From Yoonia sp. (GTDB lineage Bacteria > Pseudomonadota > Alphaproteobacteria > Rhodobacterales > Rhodobacteraceae): a DNA stretch of 6,126 nt. Location: assembly GCA_028822885.1 (NCBI GenBank), contig JAPKCP010000198.1, positions 1-6,126 on the forward strand, in the 5' to 3' direction. Under the pieces are notes generated by a model. That model saw only the letters and a list, made by a program, of their open reading frames with translations, was not told the DNA's origin and searched no databases. The position numbers and the translations under genes were made by a program. Of the stretch, positions 1 to 6,126 are shown one piece after another (positions within the stretch are counted from its first letter, which is position 1; each line of letters starts with the position of its first letter).

Positions 1-2
1 AG

Positions 3-455
3 CATCGGTTGGAGTTTATCAATTATGCCACGCTTGTTACGGCCACAGATAACGATGCCTACAACACCCTTGTAGCCAGAAATTTGGCCCCGAATATAGT
101 CGTGATAACGTCTTTCATATCATGCGAGAAAAGTCTGGTAGTGTCCGCCAACACCCCGCATACGCTTGGGGGGCAAAAGTTTTGCTCCGACGCGCCTCAT
201 GACACTTTAGAGAAGATGGTGGATGATGGTTGGACCTTCCGCGGCGTCCGTTTGACGGCTGAATTTGGGTTTGATGATCGGCGTATGGACCATAAAGATA
301 GTGTTTTAATGGGTGGGATGCCGGACAGTGGACCGATCAATCTTGTCCGCTTCGACACCGACATTAAAAGTGCGCCCGACGTCCGCTTGAGCGCGATGCG
401 CCCGCCCAGCGATAGGGGGGCAGCCCAGCCGACTGCTGATCTGCACAGCGATTGA
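3..455 (+). CDS. Unrecognised open frame, 5' end open at window edge
   Basis: The frame is open from the left edge to a TGA at 453-455, about 150 codons without a stop. The first possible start inside the window is TTG at 9; the first ATG in frame is at 214, so the true start may lie outside the window. I recognise no family. The encoded residues include a moderately hydrophobic stretch near the start, a Phe/Asp/Arg-containing middle around FGFDDRRMDHK, and a Pro/Asp/Ala-rich tail ending in DLHSD; no transmembrane segment or signal peptide is obvious. Hand-counted GC is about 53% overall, lower in the first 180 bases (about 48%) than in the rest (about 56%). It could be a genuine small protein, the tail of a longer gene, or a decayed remnant upstream of argS. 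In related bacteria I would expect a dGTPase-like gene (dgt) near here, but this translation does not resemble one. Reality as a coding gene is uncertain. Confidence 0.35.
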   Translation, partial: HRLEFINYATLVTATDNDAYNTLVARNLAPNIVVITSFISCEKSLVVSANTPHTLGGQKFCSDAPHDTLEKMVDDGWTFRGVRLTAEFGFDDRRMDHKDSVLMGGMPDSGPINLVRFDTDIKSAPDVRLSAMRPPSDRGAAQPTADLHSD

Positions 456-477
456 TTGACCTGCACAGCGATAGTGA
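438..477. repeat. Imperfect 20-base tandem duplication before argS
   Basis: Two adjacent 20-base units (438-457 and 458-477) share a core CTGCACAGCGAT at 441-452 and 461-472. The first 15 bases differ at one position only; the last five have mostly diverged. The first copy encodes the final DLHSD residues and contains the stop codon of the upstream frame; the second copy lies in the leader of argS and, read in the argS frame, also spells DLHSD. It looks like a short replication-slippage duplication, but a regulatory role cannot be excluded. Confidence 0.5.
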
Positions 478-517
478 TAAACGGGCTACTTACACCGATA
501 AGAAATGTGAAAACGCT

Positions 518-2254
518 ATGAACCTCTTTGCTGATATTCGGACTGTTGTGATCAATAGTCTTGACGCTCTTGTTGCTGACGGCACTTTGCCCAGTGGCTT
601 GTCATTTGACAATGTCGCGGTAGAGCCGCCACGAGATGCGGCACACGGGGATATGGCGACGAACGCGGCAATGGTTCTGGCCAAGCCGGCTAAGATGAAC
701 CCGCGTGCGATTGCGGATGCCTTGGCTTTGAAGTTGACCGATGATCCCCGGATCACGTCGGCAGAGGTCGCTGGCCCGGGTTTCCTGAACATGCGGCTGA
801 CTGTCGATGTTTGGCAAGGCGTGATCAAGGCCGCGTTGACTGATCCGAATTACGGCAAGTCCAACTTGGGGCAGGGCCAAAAGATGATGGTTGAGTACGT
901 CTCAGCCAACCCAACTGGTCCACTGCACGTTGGCCATACGCGTGGTGCTGTGTTCGGCGACGCGCTGGCCACATTGCTTGCTTATGCTGGATATGACGTC
1001 ACCAAAGAATACTACATTAACGATGGTGGCGGTCAGGTCGATGTCCTCGCGCGATCTGTGTACTTGCGGTATCAAGAAGCGCACGGTCAGGACGTGGCGT
1101 TTGAGGACGGCACGTATCCGGGTGATTATTTAAAGCCTGTTGGTCAAGCTTTGAAGGATAAGGTTGGCGATGCCTACCTTGGCAAAGGCGAAGATGTCTG
1201 GCTTGAAGAAATTCGGGAATTCGCGACTGAAAAGATGATGGAGCTGATCCGGGCCGATTTAAAATCTTTGAACGTCGAAATGGACAGCTTCTTTTCTGAG
1301 AAATCACTGTACGGCACGGGCCTGATCGAATCCGCAATTGCGGAGCTCAAGGAAAAAGGTCTGATCTATCAAGGCACGCTTGAGCCACCCAAAGGCAAAA
1401 TGCCAGACGATTGGGAAGCCCGCGAGCAAACGTTGTTCAAATCCACCGACTTTGGCGACGATCAAGACCGGGCTGTGCAAAAGTCAGATGGGGCTTGGAC
1501 CTATTTCGCCCCAGACATCGCGTATCACTATGACAAAGTGAATCGGGGCTTTGATGCGCTGATCAACGTCTTTGGCGCGGATCATGGTGGCTATGTGAAA
1601 CGGATGAAGGCGGCTGTATCTGCGTTGTCTGACAAGCGGGTGCCGCTGGATATCAAGCTGACCCAGCTTGTGAAGCTGTATAAAAATGGTGAGCCGTTCA
1701 AGATGTCCAAACGGGCAGGGACATTTGTAACCCTGCGCGATGTTGTGGATCAAGTTGGCGCAAGCGTGACGCGGTTCCATATGCTGACGCGCAAGAACGA
1801 CGCACCATTGGATTTTGATTTTGCAAAGGTTCTGGAGCAGTCCAAGGATAACCCAGTTTTCTATGTGAACTACGCCTATGCGCGGGTAAATTCTGCAACT
1901 GCAAAGGCAGCGGCGTTCGCAGACGTGTCCCCAGCGACCCTCGCAACTATTGATCTGTCCGGCCTCACGAATGACGCAGAACTTGCCGTGGCGAAAAAGC
2001 TCGCTGAGTGGCCGCGCTTGGTGGAAATCGCCGCAAAGGGTCACGAACCGCATAAAATCGCGTTTTATCTCTATGATCTCGCGTCAGAATTCCACGCGCT
2101 TTACAATAAAGGCAACGATGATACCTCGATGCGCTTTGTTCAGGAAGGTGACGTTTCGACAACACAGGCGAAAATTGCACTGATTCGTGCCGTTTCGGTT
2201 GTGATCGTCAGCGGCTTAGGTATTCTTGGAGTTACCCCTGCGGAAGAGATGTAG
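518..2254 (+). CDS. argS: Arginyl-tRNA synthetase
   Basis: Class I aminoacyl-tRNA synthetase that uses ATP to attach arginine to tRNA-Arg in the cytoplasm. From the ATG at 518 the product is 578 residues, normal for bacterial ArgRS. The N-terminal Add-1 (Arg_tRNA_synt_N) domain occupies about residues 1-95. The Rossmann catalytic core follows, with ANPTGPLHVGH at 130-140, carrying the HIGH-type motif (HVGH, 137-140), and KEYYINDGGGQ soon after. The KMSKS-type motif is KMSKR at 395-399. The DALR anticodon-binding helical domain covers about 455-578 and ends in GVTPAEEM, a usual family C-terminus. I chose the ATG at 518 because the protein then begins MNLFADIR, typical of alphaproteobacterial ArgS. 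The frame can be extended to a TTG at 452, but that would add 22 residues across the tandem repeat. No strong Shine-Dalgarno precedes 518; AAGAAA lies rather far upstream. All key motifs are intact. No clear promoter was found in the 62-base gap. Confidence 0.97.
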   Translation: MNLFADIRTVVINSLDALVADGTLPSGLSFDNVAVEPPRDAAHGDMATNAAMVLAKPAKMNPRAIADALALKLTDDPRITSAEVAGPGFLNMRLTVDVWQGVIKAALTDPNYGKSNLGQGQKMMVEYVSANPTGPLHVGHTRGAVFGDALATLLAYAGYDVTKEYYINDGGGQVDVLARSVYLRYQEAHGQDVAFEDGTYPGDYLKPVGQALKDKVGDAYLGKGEDVWLEEIREFATEKMMELIRADLKSLNVEMDSFFSEKSLYGTGLIESAIAELKEKGLIYQGTLEPPKGKMPDDWEAREQTLFKSTDFGDDQDRAVQKSDGAWTYFAPDIAYHYDKVNRGFDALINVFGADHGGYVKRMKAAVSALSDKRVPLDIKLTQLVKLYKNGEPFKMSKRAGTFVTLRDVVDQVGASVTRFHMLTRKNDAPLDFDFAKVLEQSKDNPVFYVNYAYARVNSATAKAAAFADVSPATLATIDLSGLTNDAELAVAKKLAEWPRLVEIAAKGHEPHKIAFYLYDLASEFHALYNKGNDDTSMRFVQEGDVSTTQAKIALIRAVSVVIVSGLGILGVTPAEEM

Positions 2255-2298
2255 ATAACTGCGCTGTCGCTTGGGTCGAGCAAACTCTAGATGATCAA

Positions 2299-2321
2299 CA
2301 CCCGCCAGCTTTGGCTTGGTG
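2299..2321 (+). other. Small hairpin in the gap between argS and the SPOR gene
   Basis: CACC (2299-2302) can pair with GGTG (2318-2321), and GCCA (2304-2307) with TGGC (2312-2315). The tetraloop is GCTT (2308-2311) and a small internal loop (C2303 against T2316-T2317) separates the two stems. That is eight base pairs, six of them G-C. No T-tract follows, so it does not look like an intrinsic terminator. It lies 21 bases upstream of the SPOR gene start and could be a leader structure or RNA-processing element of the downstream operon, or chance. Confidence 0.3.
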
Positions 2322-2333
2322 GTAAGTTGGCAC

Positions 2334-2337
2334 GAGG
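2334..2337 (+). promoter_or_regulatory. Shine-Dalgarno site of the SPOR gene
   Basis: GAGG is separated by five bases from the ATG at 2343. It decides the start: the frame also opens at a TTG at 2316, but only the ATG has a well-placed ribosome binding site, and the TTG falls inside the hairpin. Confidence 0.6.
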
Positions 2338-2342
2338 CAGGC

Positions 2343-3329
2343 ATGGCGATTTACGACGAGCGGGATCAGTCCCAGTCTTTAGTGCAATCCGGTTCTTTGA
2401 TGAATTACTTGGGGGCTGCGGTCTCCTTGGCATTGGTCGTGGGCGTCAGCCTTTGGGGCTATCAGTTGATCATGCGTGACGTTTCCGGCATTCCAGTCGT
2501 GCGCGCCATGGAAGGCGCCATGCGCACAGCGCCGCAAGTTCCCGGTGGCGAAATCGCATCCCATATTGGGCTATCTGTGAATGATGTTGCTGGCGCAGGC
2601 GAAGCAGCAGGGCTGTCCGATAGCCTGCTTTTGGCACCTGCAACGGCTGGTTTGGCCGAAGAAGACCTGCGTGTTGAGCCATTGGCAGAGGCTGACGAGG
2701 TTTTGCCGGCAGCAGCACAGCCTGTCACCGAACTACAAACGCCAACCGCTTTAGAAACAGCAATTACAACGGATAATGCAGGACCTTTGACGACTGAGGG
2801 CATCCTTGCGCTCGCGGATCAAATCGCAGGTACGGCGGCCCCACTGACAGCCCTTGCTGATGGGCAAACCGTTGACACAACAGCGTCAGTCGACAGAGCC
2901 GTTGCGTCATCTGTTCCGGGTGTGTCTGTGTCATTGCGCCCCTCTGTGCGACCCGTGCGGGCAAATGCACCTACCGTGACGCCTGCCATTGTTGCGGCAC
3001 CCCAAGTTGTGGACACCAGTACTGCCGTGGCGGCGGCATTGGCCGTGGCGACGTTGACGTCAAATGGATCGCTTCCGGTTGGGACAAATCTTGTCCAGCT
3101 TGGCGCATATCCGTCGACTGAGACTGCAGTTGCTGAATGGGCGCGGATGTCGGCCTTGTTCGCGGATTTCATGGACGACAAAGAACGCGTCATTCAACAA
3201 GCATCAAGTGGTGGCAGCACGTTCTACCGCCTTCGTGCGAGCGGTTTCACTGAGGCAGCGGATGCTCGCCGTTTCTGCGCGACACTGCAAGCCGCCAACA
3301 CTGATTGTATCCCAGTCGTCGTGCGCTAG
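2343..3329 (+). CDS. SPOR-domain inner-membrane protein
   Basis: A 328-residue bitopic membrane protein. A short charged N-terminal tail (about residues 1-20) is followed by one hydrophobic segment (about 21-43, NYLGAAVSLALVVGVSLWGY) ending just before a basic/acidic boundary (MRDVSG), so the N terminus should be cytoplasmic. Residues about 45-240 form a low-complexity Ala/Thr/Pro/Val-rich periplasmic linker, acidic around 105-120 and with a basic, proline-containing patch SLRPSVRPVRA at 197-207. The C-terminal part (about 247-328) is a SPOR domain: it opens with NLVQLGAYPSTETA, has the central FYRLRASGF, and ends in a Cys-containing helix and final strand. SPOR domains bind peptidoglycan strands stripped of stem peptides at division sites, so a septal or cell-wall role is inferred; the exact partner is unknown. 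Its TAG stop overlaps the GTG start of nagZ by one base, implying coupled translation. It is not named as FtsN because similarity outside the SPOR domain cannot be shown here. Confidence 0.9.
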   Translation: MAIYDERDQSQSLVQSGSLMNYLGAAVSLALVVGVSLWGYQLIMRDVSGIPVVRAMEGAMRTAPQVPGGEIASHIGLSVNDVAGAGEAAGLSDSLLLAPATAGLAEEDLRVEPLAEADEVLPAAAQPVTELQTPTALETAITTDNAGPLTTEGILALADQIAGTAAPLTALADGQTVDTTASVDRAVASSVPGVSVSLRPSVRPVRANAPTVTPAIVAAPQVVDTSTAVAAALAVATLTSNGSLPVGTNLVQLGAYPSTETAVAEWARMSALFADFMDDKERVIQQASSGGSTFYRLRASGFTEAADARRFCATLQAANTDCIPVVVR

Positions 3330-4315
3330 TGACCCAAGGTGCGACGATCCTTGCGCCACGAGGGGTGCAACTGAATGACTGGGAAAAAGCGTTCTTTCGG
3401 GATGCTGACCCATGGGGCTTTATCCTATTCGCGCGAAATGTTGACACGCCAGGCCAGCTTCGGACGTTGACTGCGGACCTGCGGGCCTGCGTTGGTCGTG
3501 ATGCCCCTATCATGATTGATCAAGAAGGCGGGCGTGTGCAGCGCATGCGTAGCCCCCATTGGCGTGAGTATCTGCCTCCTTTGGATCAAGCAGATCAGGC
3601 GCAGGACGTGGCGCTTAGCTTTTGGGTGCGTGCGCGTTTGATCGCCGCTGAATTGCGCGACGTTGGCATTGACGCAAATTGCGGGCCGACCTGCGATATT
3701 GCGTCGGATGAAACTCATCCCTTCTTGCAGAACCGCTGCCTTGGCCGTGATCCGGGATCGGTGATTGCTAACGCGCGGGCCACGGCTGATGGGTATTTGG
3801 CGGGTGGTGTTTTACCGGTCCTCAAACATTTACCGGGGCATGGGCGCACCACTGTAGATAGTCATCTGAATTTACCAACAGCAAACGCGACCTTGGCTGA
3901 GGCGCAGGCTTGGGACTTTGAACCCTTCCGCGCATTGAACGACGTCCCATTGGGCATGTCCGCGCATATTGTGTTCCCCGAGGCCGGTGATTTGCCCGCG
4001 ACACAAAACCCGACATTGATCGGGATTATCCGCAAGGATATCGGCTTTGATGGGCTTTTGATGACGGATGATTTGTCGATGGAAGCGTTGTCTGGCACTA
4101 TCAGTGAGCGGGCGGCTGCGTCTATTGCTGCCGGGTGTGACGCCGCGCTGCATTGCAACGGAGAGCGCGGCGATATGATGGCTGTTGCAACTGCCGCAGG
4201 GACCATGACACCCGCTGCACAAACACGCGCGGACCATGCGTTGACCTTTCGGCGCGCCCCGCAAAACATTGACATTTGTGCGTTGGAAGCGGACCTTGCA
4301 GCCCAACTTGTCTGA
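3329..4315 (+). CDS. nagZ: Beta-N-acetylhexosaminidase (peptidoglycan recycling)
   Basis: Glycoside hydrolase family 3 enzyme that removes the non-reducing GlcNAc from GlcNAc-anhydroMurNAc-peptides in the cytoplasm during cell-wall recycling. The product is 328 residues, the usual size for single-domain proteobacterial NagZ. The family motifs are complete: IDQEGGRVQR (63-72), the GPTCDI segment followed by a RCLGRDP loop (about 119-142), KHLPGHG (166-172), the flexible-loop DSH (177-179) with the Asp-His dyad, SAHIVFPEAG (211-220), and MTDDLSMEAL (245-254), whose first Asp (247) matches the GH3 nucleophile. I chose the GTG at 3329 because it gives MTQGATIL, a normal NagZ beginning, and overlaps the preceding TAG stop by one base. 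An alternative TTG at 3305 would overlap the SPOR gene by 25 bases. In bacteria with AmpR-regulated beta-lactamases NagZ products also feed AmpC induction, but nothing here shows that link. Confidence 0.95.
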   Translation: MTQGATILAPRGVQLNDWEKAFFRDADPWGFILFARNVDTPGQLRTLTADLRACVGRDAPIMIDQEGGRVQRMRSPHWREYLPPLDQADQAQDVALSFWVRARLIAAELRDVGIDANCGPTCDIASDETHPFLQNRCLGRDPGSVIANARATADGYLAGGVLPVLKHLPGHGRTTVDSHLNLPTANATLAEAQAWDFEPFRALNDVPLGMSAHIVFPEAGDLPATQNPTLIGIIRKDIGFDGLLMTDDLSMEALSGTISERAAASIAAGCDAALHCNGERGDMMAVATAAGTMTPAAQTRADHALTFRRAPQNIDICALEADLAAQLV

Positions 4316-4318
4316 AGG
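4314..4318 (+). promoter_or_regulatory. Shine-Dalgarno site of scpA
   Basis: GAAGG overlaps the last two bases of the nagZ stop codon and lies five bases before the ATG at 4324. It supports that ATG over an in-frame TTG start at 4276 inside nagZ. Confidence 0.65.
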
Positions 4319-4323
4319 CACAC

Positions 4324-5127
4324 ATGACTGAAACGGATGACATCCAACCTGACCTGATGAGCGTAAGTGAACGTGTCGCAGCAGAAGCACTGATTGTGGA
4401 TGTTGGGGCGTTTGAAGGACCGTTGGATCTTTTGCTGACGCTAAGCCGGACGCAAAAGGTGGACCTGCGCCAGATCTCTATCCTTGCGTTGGCAAAGCAA
4501 TACTTGGCCTTTGTTGAGCAAGCGAAAGAGCTGCGGTTGGAACTTGCCGCTGACTATCTGGTCATGGCGGCATGGCTGGCTTTTTTAAAATCCCGTTTGC
4601 TCTTGCCGCCTGATCCAACAGAAGACGGGCCATCGGGTGAAGAACTGGCAGCCCACCTTGCGTTCCAGCTTGAACGCTTGGCTGCAATGCGCGAGGTCGC
4701 GGCCAAGCTGATGGGGCGTGATCAATTGGGCCGCGATTTCTTTGCAAGGGGCATCACCGAAGACGTTCAGCGCGTGCGCAAGGTGACCTATACGGCGACC
4801 CTACTTGATCTGATGCAAGGCTACGCGCGGATCAGGACCAAGGACGAGTTCCGACCTTTTGTAATGGATCGCCAAAACGTCATGACAATGGAACAAGCGT
4901 TAGAACGGATGCGTGGGATGATCGGATTTGCAGGCGATTGGACTGATCTGCAAAGCTATTTCCCCGACGGGTGGAACGCAAATGTTGCGCGGTCCCGATC
5001 CGCAACGGCTTCTACGTTCGCTGCGACCTTGGAGCTTGCCAAAGAAGGTAAAATTGAAATCCGGCAAGGTGATATGTTTGCCCCAATTCAAATTCGTAAA
5101 AGGCTACCCCGTGACGGAATTTCATGA
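4324..5127 (+). CDS. scpA: Segregation and condensation protein A (kleisin)
   Basis: Kleisin subunit of the SMC-ScpAB complex, which bridges the SMC ATPase heads and organises and segregates the chromosome. The product is 267 residues, within the family range. After a variable acidic N-terminal extension (about 1-25) comes the hallmark FEGPLDLLLTL (30-40), then VDLRQISI and the helical N-terminal domain that contacts the SMC neck (about 27-95), with ADYLVMAAWLAFLKSRLLLP at 76-95. A central region (about 105-220) would bind ScpB. The C-terminal winged-helix part (about 228-256, TFAATLELAKEGKIEIRQGD) contacts the SMC cap side. The start at 4324 has a good ribosome binding site and only eight bases separate it from the nagZ stop. 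The final TGA overlaps the scpB ATG (ATGA, 5124-5127), the arrangement usual for this pair. No defect is seen. Confidence 0.95.
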   Translation: MTETDDIQPDLMSVSERVAAEALIVDVGAFEGPLDLLLTLSRTQKVDLRQISILALAKQYLAFVEQAKELRLELAADYLVMAAWLAFLKSRLLLPPDPTEDGPSGEELAAHLAFQLERLAAMREVAAKLMGRDQLGRDFFARGITEDVQRVRKVTYTATLLDLMQGYARIRTKDEFRPFVMDRQNVMTMEQALERMRGMIGFAGDWTDLQSYFPDGWNANVARSRSATASTFAATLELAKEGKIEIRQGDMFAPIQIRKRLPRDGIS

Positions 5128-5762
5128 TGGATGACGTGCAAAACGAAAGCTTGTTCAAAGCGCCGCCGATGGCCGAACAAGAACGTATGGTTGAAGCGAT
5201 CCTGTTTGCGACGGCAGACCCAGTGTCCATCAAGGAGCTGATAGGGCGAATGCCGCACGGCTGTAATCCGGCAGAGGCGTTGGTTTATGTTGGCAAAAAA
5301 TACGATGGGCGCGGCGTACATCTGGTGAAGATTGAGGATGCGTATGCGTTTCGCACAGCACCTGATCTTGGATTCCTGATGCAGAAAGAAACGGTTGAGG
5401 TGCGCAAGCTATCGCGCGCCGCAATCGAAACGCTTGCGATTGTTGCCTACCACCAACCTGTCACACGGGCTGAGATTGAAGCGATTCGCGGCGTGAGCGT
5501 GTCGCGCGGCACCGTTGATCAGTTGATTGAACTGGAATGGGTGCGATTTGGGCGACGACGTATGACGCCGGGGCGGCCTGTAACGTTTGTAGTGACGGCG
5601 GGGTTTTTGGACCACTTCGGACTTGAGAATGCGCGTGACTTGCCGGGGCTGAAAGAGTTGCGGTCAGCCGGATTGTTGGAGAACAGACCGCCGCCGGGGA
5701 CGGGTGACGACGACAAAGATGAAGATGACAATCAGGTCGAAATGTTTGAGGATGATGCGTGA
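5124..5762 (+). CDS. scpB: Segregation and condensation protein B
   Basis: Winged-helix partner of ScpA; an ScpB dimer binds the kleisin middle region in the SMC complex. The product is 212 residues. The first winged helix starts at about residue 20 (RMVEAILFATADPVSIKEL, 21-39) and continues to about 95. The second (about 98-165) contains the highly conserved LSRAAIETLAIVAYHQPVTR (96-115), then EIEAIRGVSVSRGTVDQL and a GRPVTFVVT strand. This stretch is diagnostic of the family. The C-terminal tail (about 188-212) is Pro/Gly then strongly acidic (GDDDKDED), a feature seen in many ScpB proteins. The start ATG at 5124 shares four bases with the end of scpA; an adjacent ATG at 5127 could serve equally. 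The TGA stop overlaps the ATG of the next small gene by one base, extending the coupled chain. Confidence 0.95.
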   Translation: MMDDVQNESLFKAPPMAEQERMVEAILFATADPVSIKELIGRMPHGCNPAEALVYVGKKYDGRGVHLVKIEDAYAFRTAPDLGFLMQKETVEVRKLSRAAIETLAIVAYHQPVTRAEIEAIRGVSVSRGTVDQLIELEWVRFGRRRMTPGRPVTFVVTAGFLDHFGLENARDLPGLKELRSAGLLENRPPPGTGDDDKDEDDNQVEMFEDDA

Positions 5763-5935
5763 TGCTGCGAATGGTAATAAATATGTTTGTCTCAAAAGGG
5801 ATTAATGCGGCCTCAAAAGGCGGGCGTGACCCAAAGGATATGACGCCCGATGAACGCCGTGCCGCGCAATCAAAACGCAAGAACATGGGCCGCGTGCATC
5901 AGGCTGTGAATATTCTGCGCCGGTTCATACGCTAG
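5762..5935 (+). CDS. Small basic protein of unknown function, coupled to scpB
   Basis: A 57-codon frame from ATG 5762 to TAG 5933-5935, starting on the last base of the scpB stop (TGATG). GAGG at 5749-5752, nine bases upstream, may help initiation. I do not recognise the family. The protein begins with a short hydrophobic stretch (MLRMVINMFV), has a Lys/Gly-rich segment (SKGINAASKGGRDPKD), a TPDERRAAQSKRK helix-like segment, and ends in a basic amphipathic-looking helix (VHQAVNILRRFIR). It is strongly cationic, with Arg and Lys far outnumbering Asp and Glu, and has no long transmembrane helix. In-frame ATGs at 5771 and 5783 are alternative starts; the latter would give a 50-residue protein beginning MFVSKGIN. 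Position, codon use and coupling argue that it is real. Nucleic-acid or ribosome binding would fit its charge, but that is speculation. Confidence 0.65.
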   Translation: MLRMVINMFVSKGINAASKGGRDPKDMTPDERRAAQSKRKNMGRVHQAVNILRRFIR

Positions 5936-6126
5936 GTCGTGGCAAAATGCTTTGACAGTTTCAGGCCTTGGCCTTGATAGTTTGATTTAATCTCACGCCC
6001 ATAAAGCGCGTCGGGCATCGCCGCCATGTGTTCATAAACCAAACGCCCAACGACTTGGCCATGTTCCAGAACAAACGGGGCCTCGTGGCAGCGCACCTCT
6101 AAGACGCCGCGCGAGCCTGATCCGCC
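5932..6126 (-). CDS. dcd: dCTP deaminase, C-terminal fragment (5' end outside window)
   Basis: The last 64 codons of a minus-strand gene. The residues visible include RGVLEVRCHEAPFVLEHG, VVGRLVYEHM, LYGREIKSNY and YQGQGLKLSKHF. These match the C-terminus of the longer, about 360-residue 2'-deoxycytidine 5'-triphosphate deaminase found in alphaproteobacteria, a dUTPase-fold enzyme that converts dCTP to dUTP and ammonia for dTTP synthesis. The YQGQG...LSKHF end corresponds to the nucleotide-contacting C-terminal segment of the Dcd family (YQGQ-G-x-SR type). The catalytic residues lie upstream and cannot be checked here. The reading frame is uninterrupted to the window edge. Its stop (complement of CTA at 5932-5934) interlocks with the TAG stop of the small plus-strand gene, so the two genes converge with no intergenic space and no separate terminator between them. 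Confidence 0.85.
   Translation of the reverse strand, partial: GGSGSRGVLEVRCHEAPFVLEHGQVVGRLVYEHMAAMPDALYGREIKSNYQGQGLKLSKHFATT

Noticed and set aside
456..483. Possible sigma-70-like promoter (TTGACC at 456-461) before argS
   Set aside because: No acceptable -10 hexamer lies 16-18 bases downstream; the best match has only about three consensus bases.
452..517. Upstream TTG start that would add 22 residues to ArgS
   Set aside because: The added residues cross the tandem repeat and are charged and unlike ArgRS N-termini, while MNLFADIR from the ATG at 518 fits the family.
1484..2053. 189-codon minus-strand open frame inside argS
   Set aside because: It lies entirely opposite a fully conserved argS reading frame, and its translation (Cys/His/Arg-rich, no motif) looks like a complementary-strand shadow.
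3305..3328. TTG start extending NagZ back into the SPOR gene
   Set aside because: It would put a 25-base overlap on the SPOR gene and add residues not seen in NagZ; the GTG at 3329 gives a typical start.
3872..4390. Minus-strand open frame opposite nagZ and the start of scpA
   Set aside because: It is a shadow of the conserved nagZ frame, with a composition rich in Arg, Cys and Ser and no recognisable domain.
5971..5982. Short palindrome AGGCC-TT-GGCCT as a bidirectional terminator
   Set aside because: It is only five base pairs with a two-base loop and no T-tract, and it is explained by the conserved GQGL codons of the deaminase gene.
1..6126. Mobile elements, CRISPR arrays, tRNA or rRNA genes
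   Set aside because: No terminal inverted repeats, transposase motifs, regularly spaced repeats or RNA-gene signatures were seen; nearly all of the window is accounted for by conserved coding sequence.

Overview
This window looks like chromosomal housekeeping DNA from an alphaproteobacterium, most likely Rhodobacteraceae (Roseobacter group). The grounds are the gene content and order (argS, a SPOR-domain membrane protein, nagZ, scpA, scpB), the character of the proteins (a long Ala/Thr/Pro-rich SPOR linker, an alphaproteobacterial-type dCTP deaminase C-terminus) and a base composition in the low-to-mid 50s %GC. Genus cannot be fixed from this sequence.

Layout. Positions 1-455 hold an open frame that runs in from the left edge; I do not recognise its product, and it may be a small gene, the tail of a gene or decayed sequence. 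It ends in a short imperfect tandem duplication (438-477). Then come argS (518-2254), an 88-base gap with a small hairpin, and a tightly packed plus-strand run: SPOR-domain protein (2343-3329), nagZ (3329-4315), scpA (4324-5127), scpB (5124-5762) and an unrecognised 57-residue basic protein (5762-5935). The last four gene starts overlap, or lie within 8 bases of, the preceding stop, so this is very probably one operon with translational coupling. It is met head-on by the C-terminal end of a minus-strand dCTP deaminase gene (5932-6126, 5' end outside the window). The two convergent genes share the bases CTAG as interlocked stop codons.

Function. ArgS charges tRNA-Arg. The SPOR protein is an inner-membrane protein that probably binds denuded septal peptidoglycan. 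NagZ removes GlcNAc from recycled muropeptides. ScpA and ScpB are the kleisin and winged-helix subunits of the SMC chromosome-organising complex. The operon therefore places cell-wall/septum functions beside chromosome segregation. The deaminase belongs to dUTP/dTTP synthesis.

I found no mobile element, CRISPR array, RNA gene or convincing intrinsic terminator, and no evidence of a dramatic new system. The least explained parts are the two ends of the plus-strand block: the unknown frame before argS and the small basic protein after scpB.
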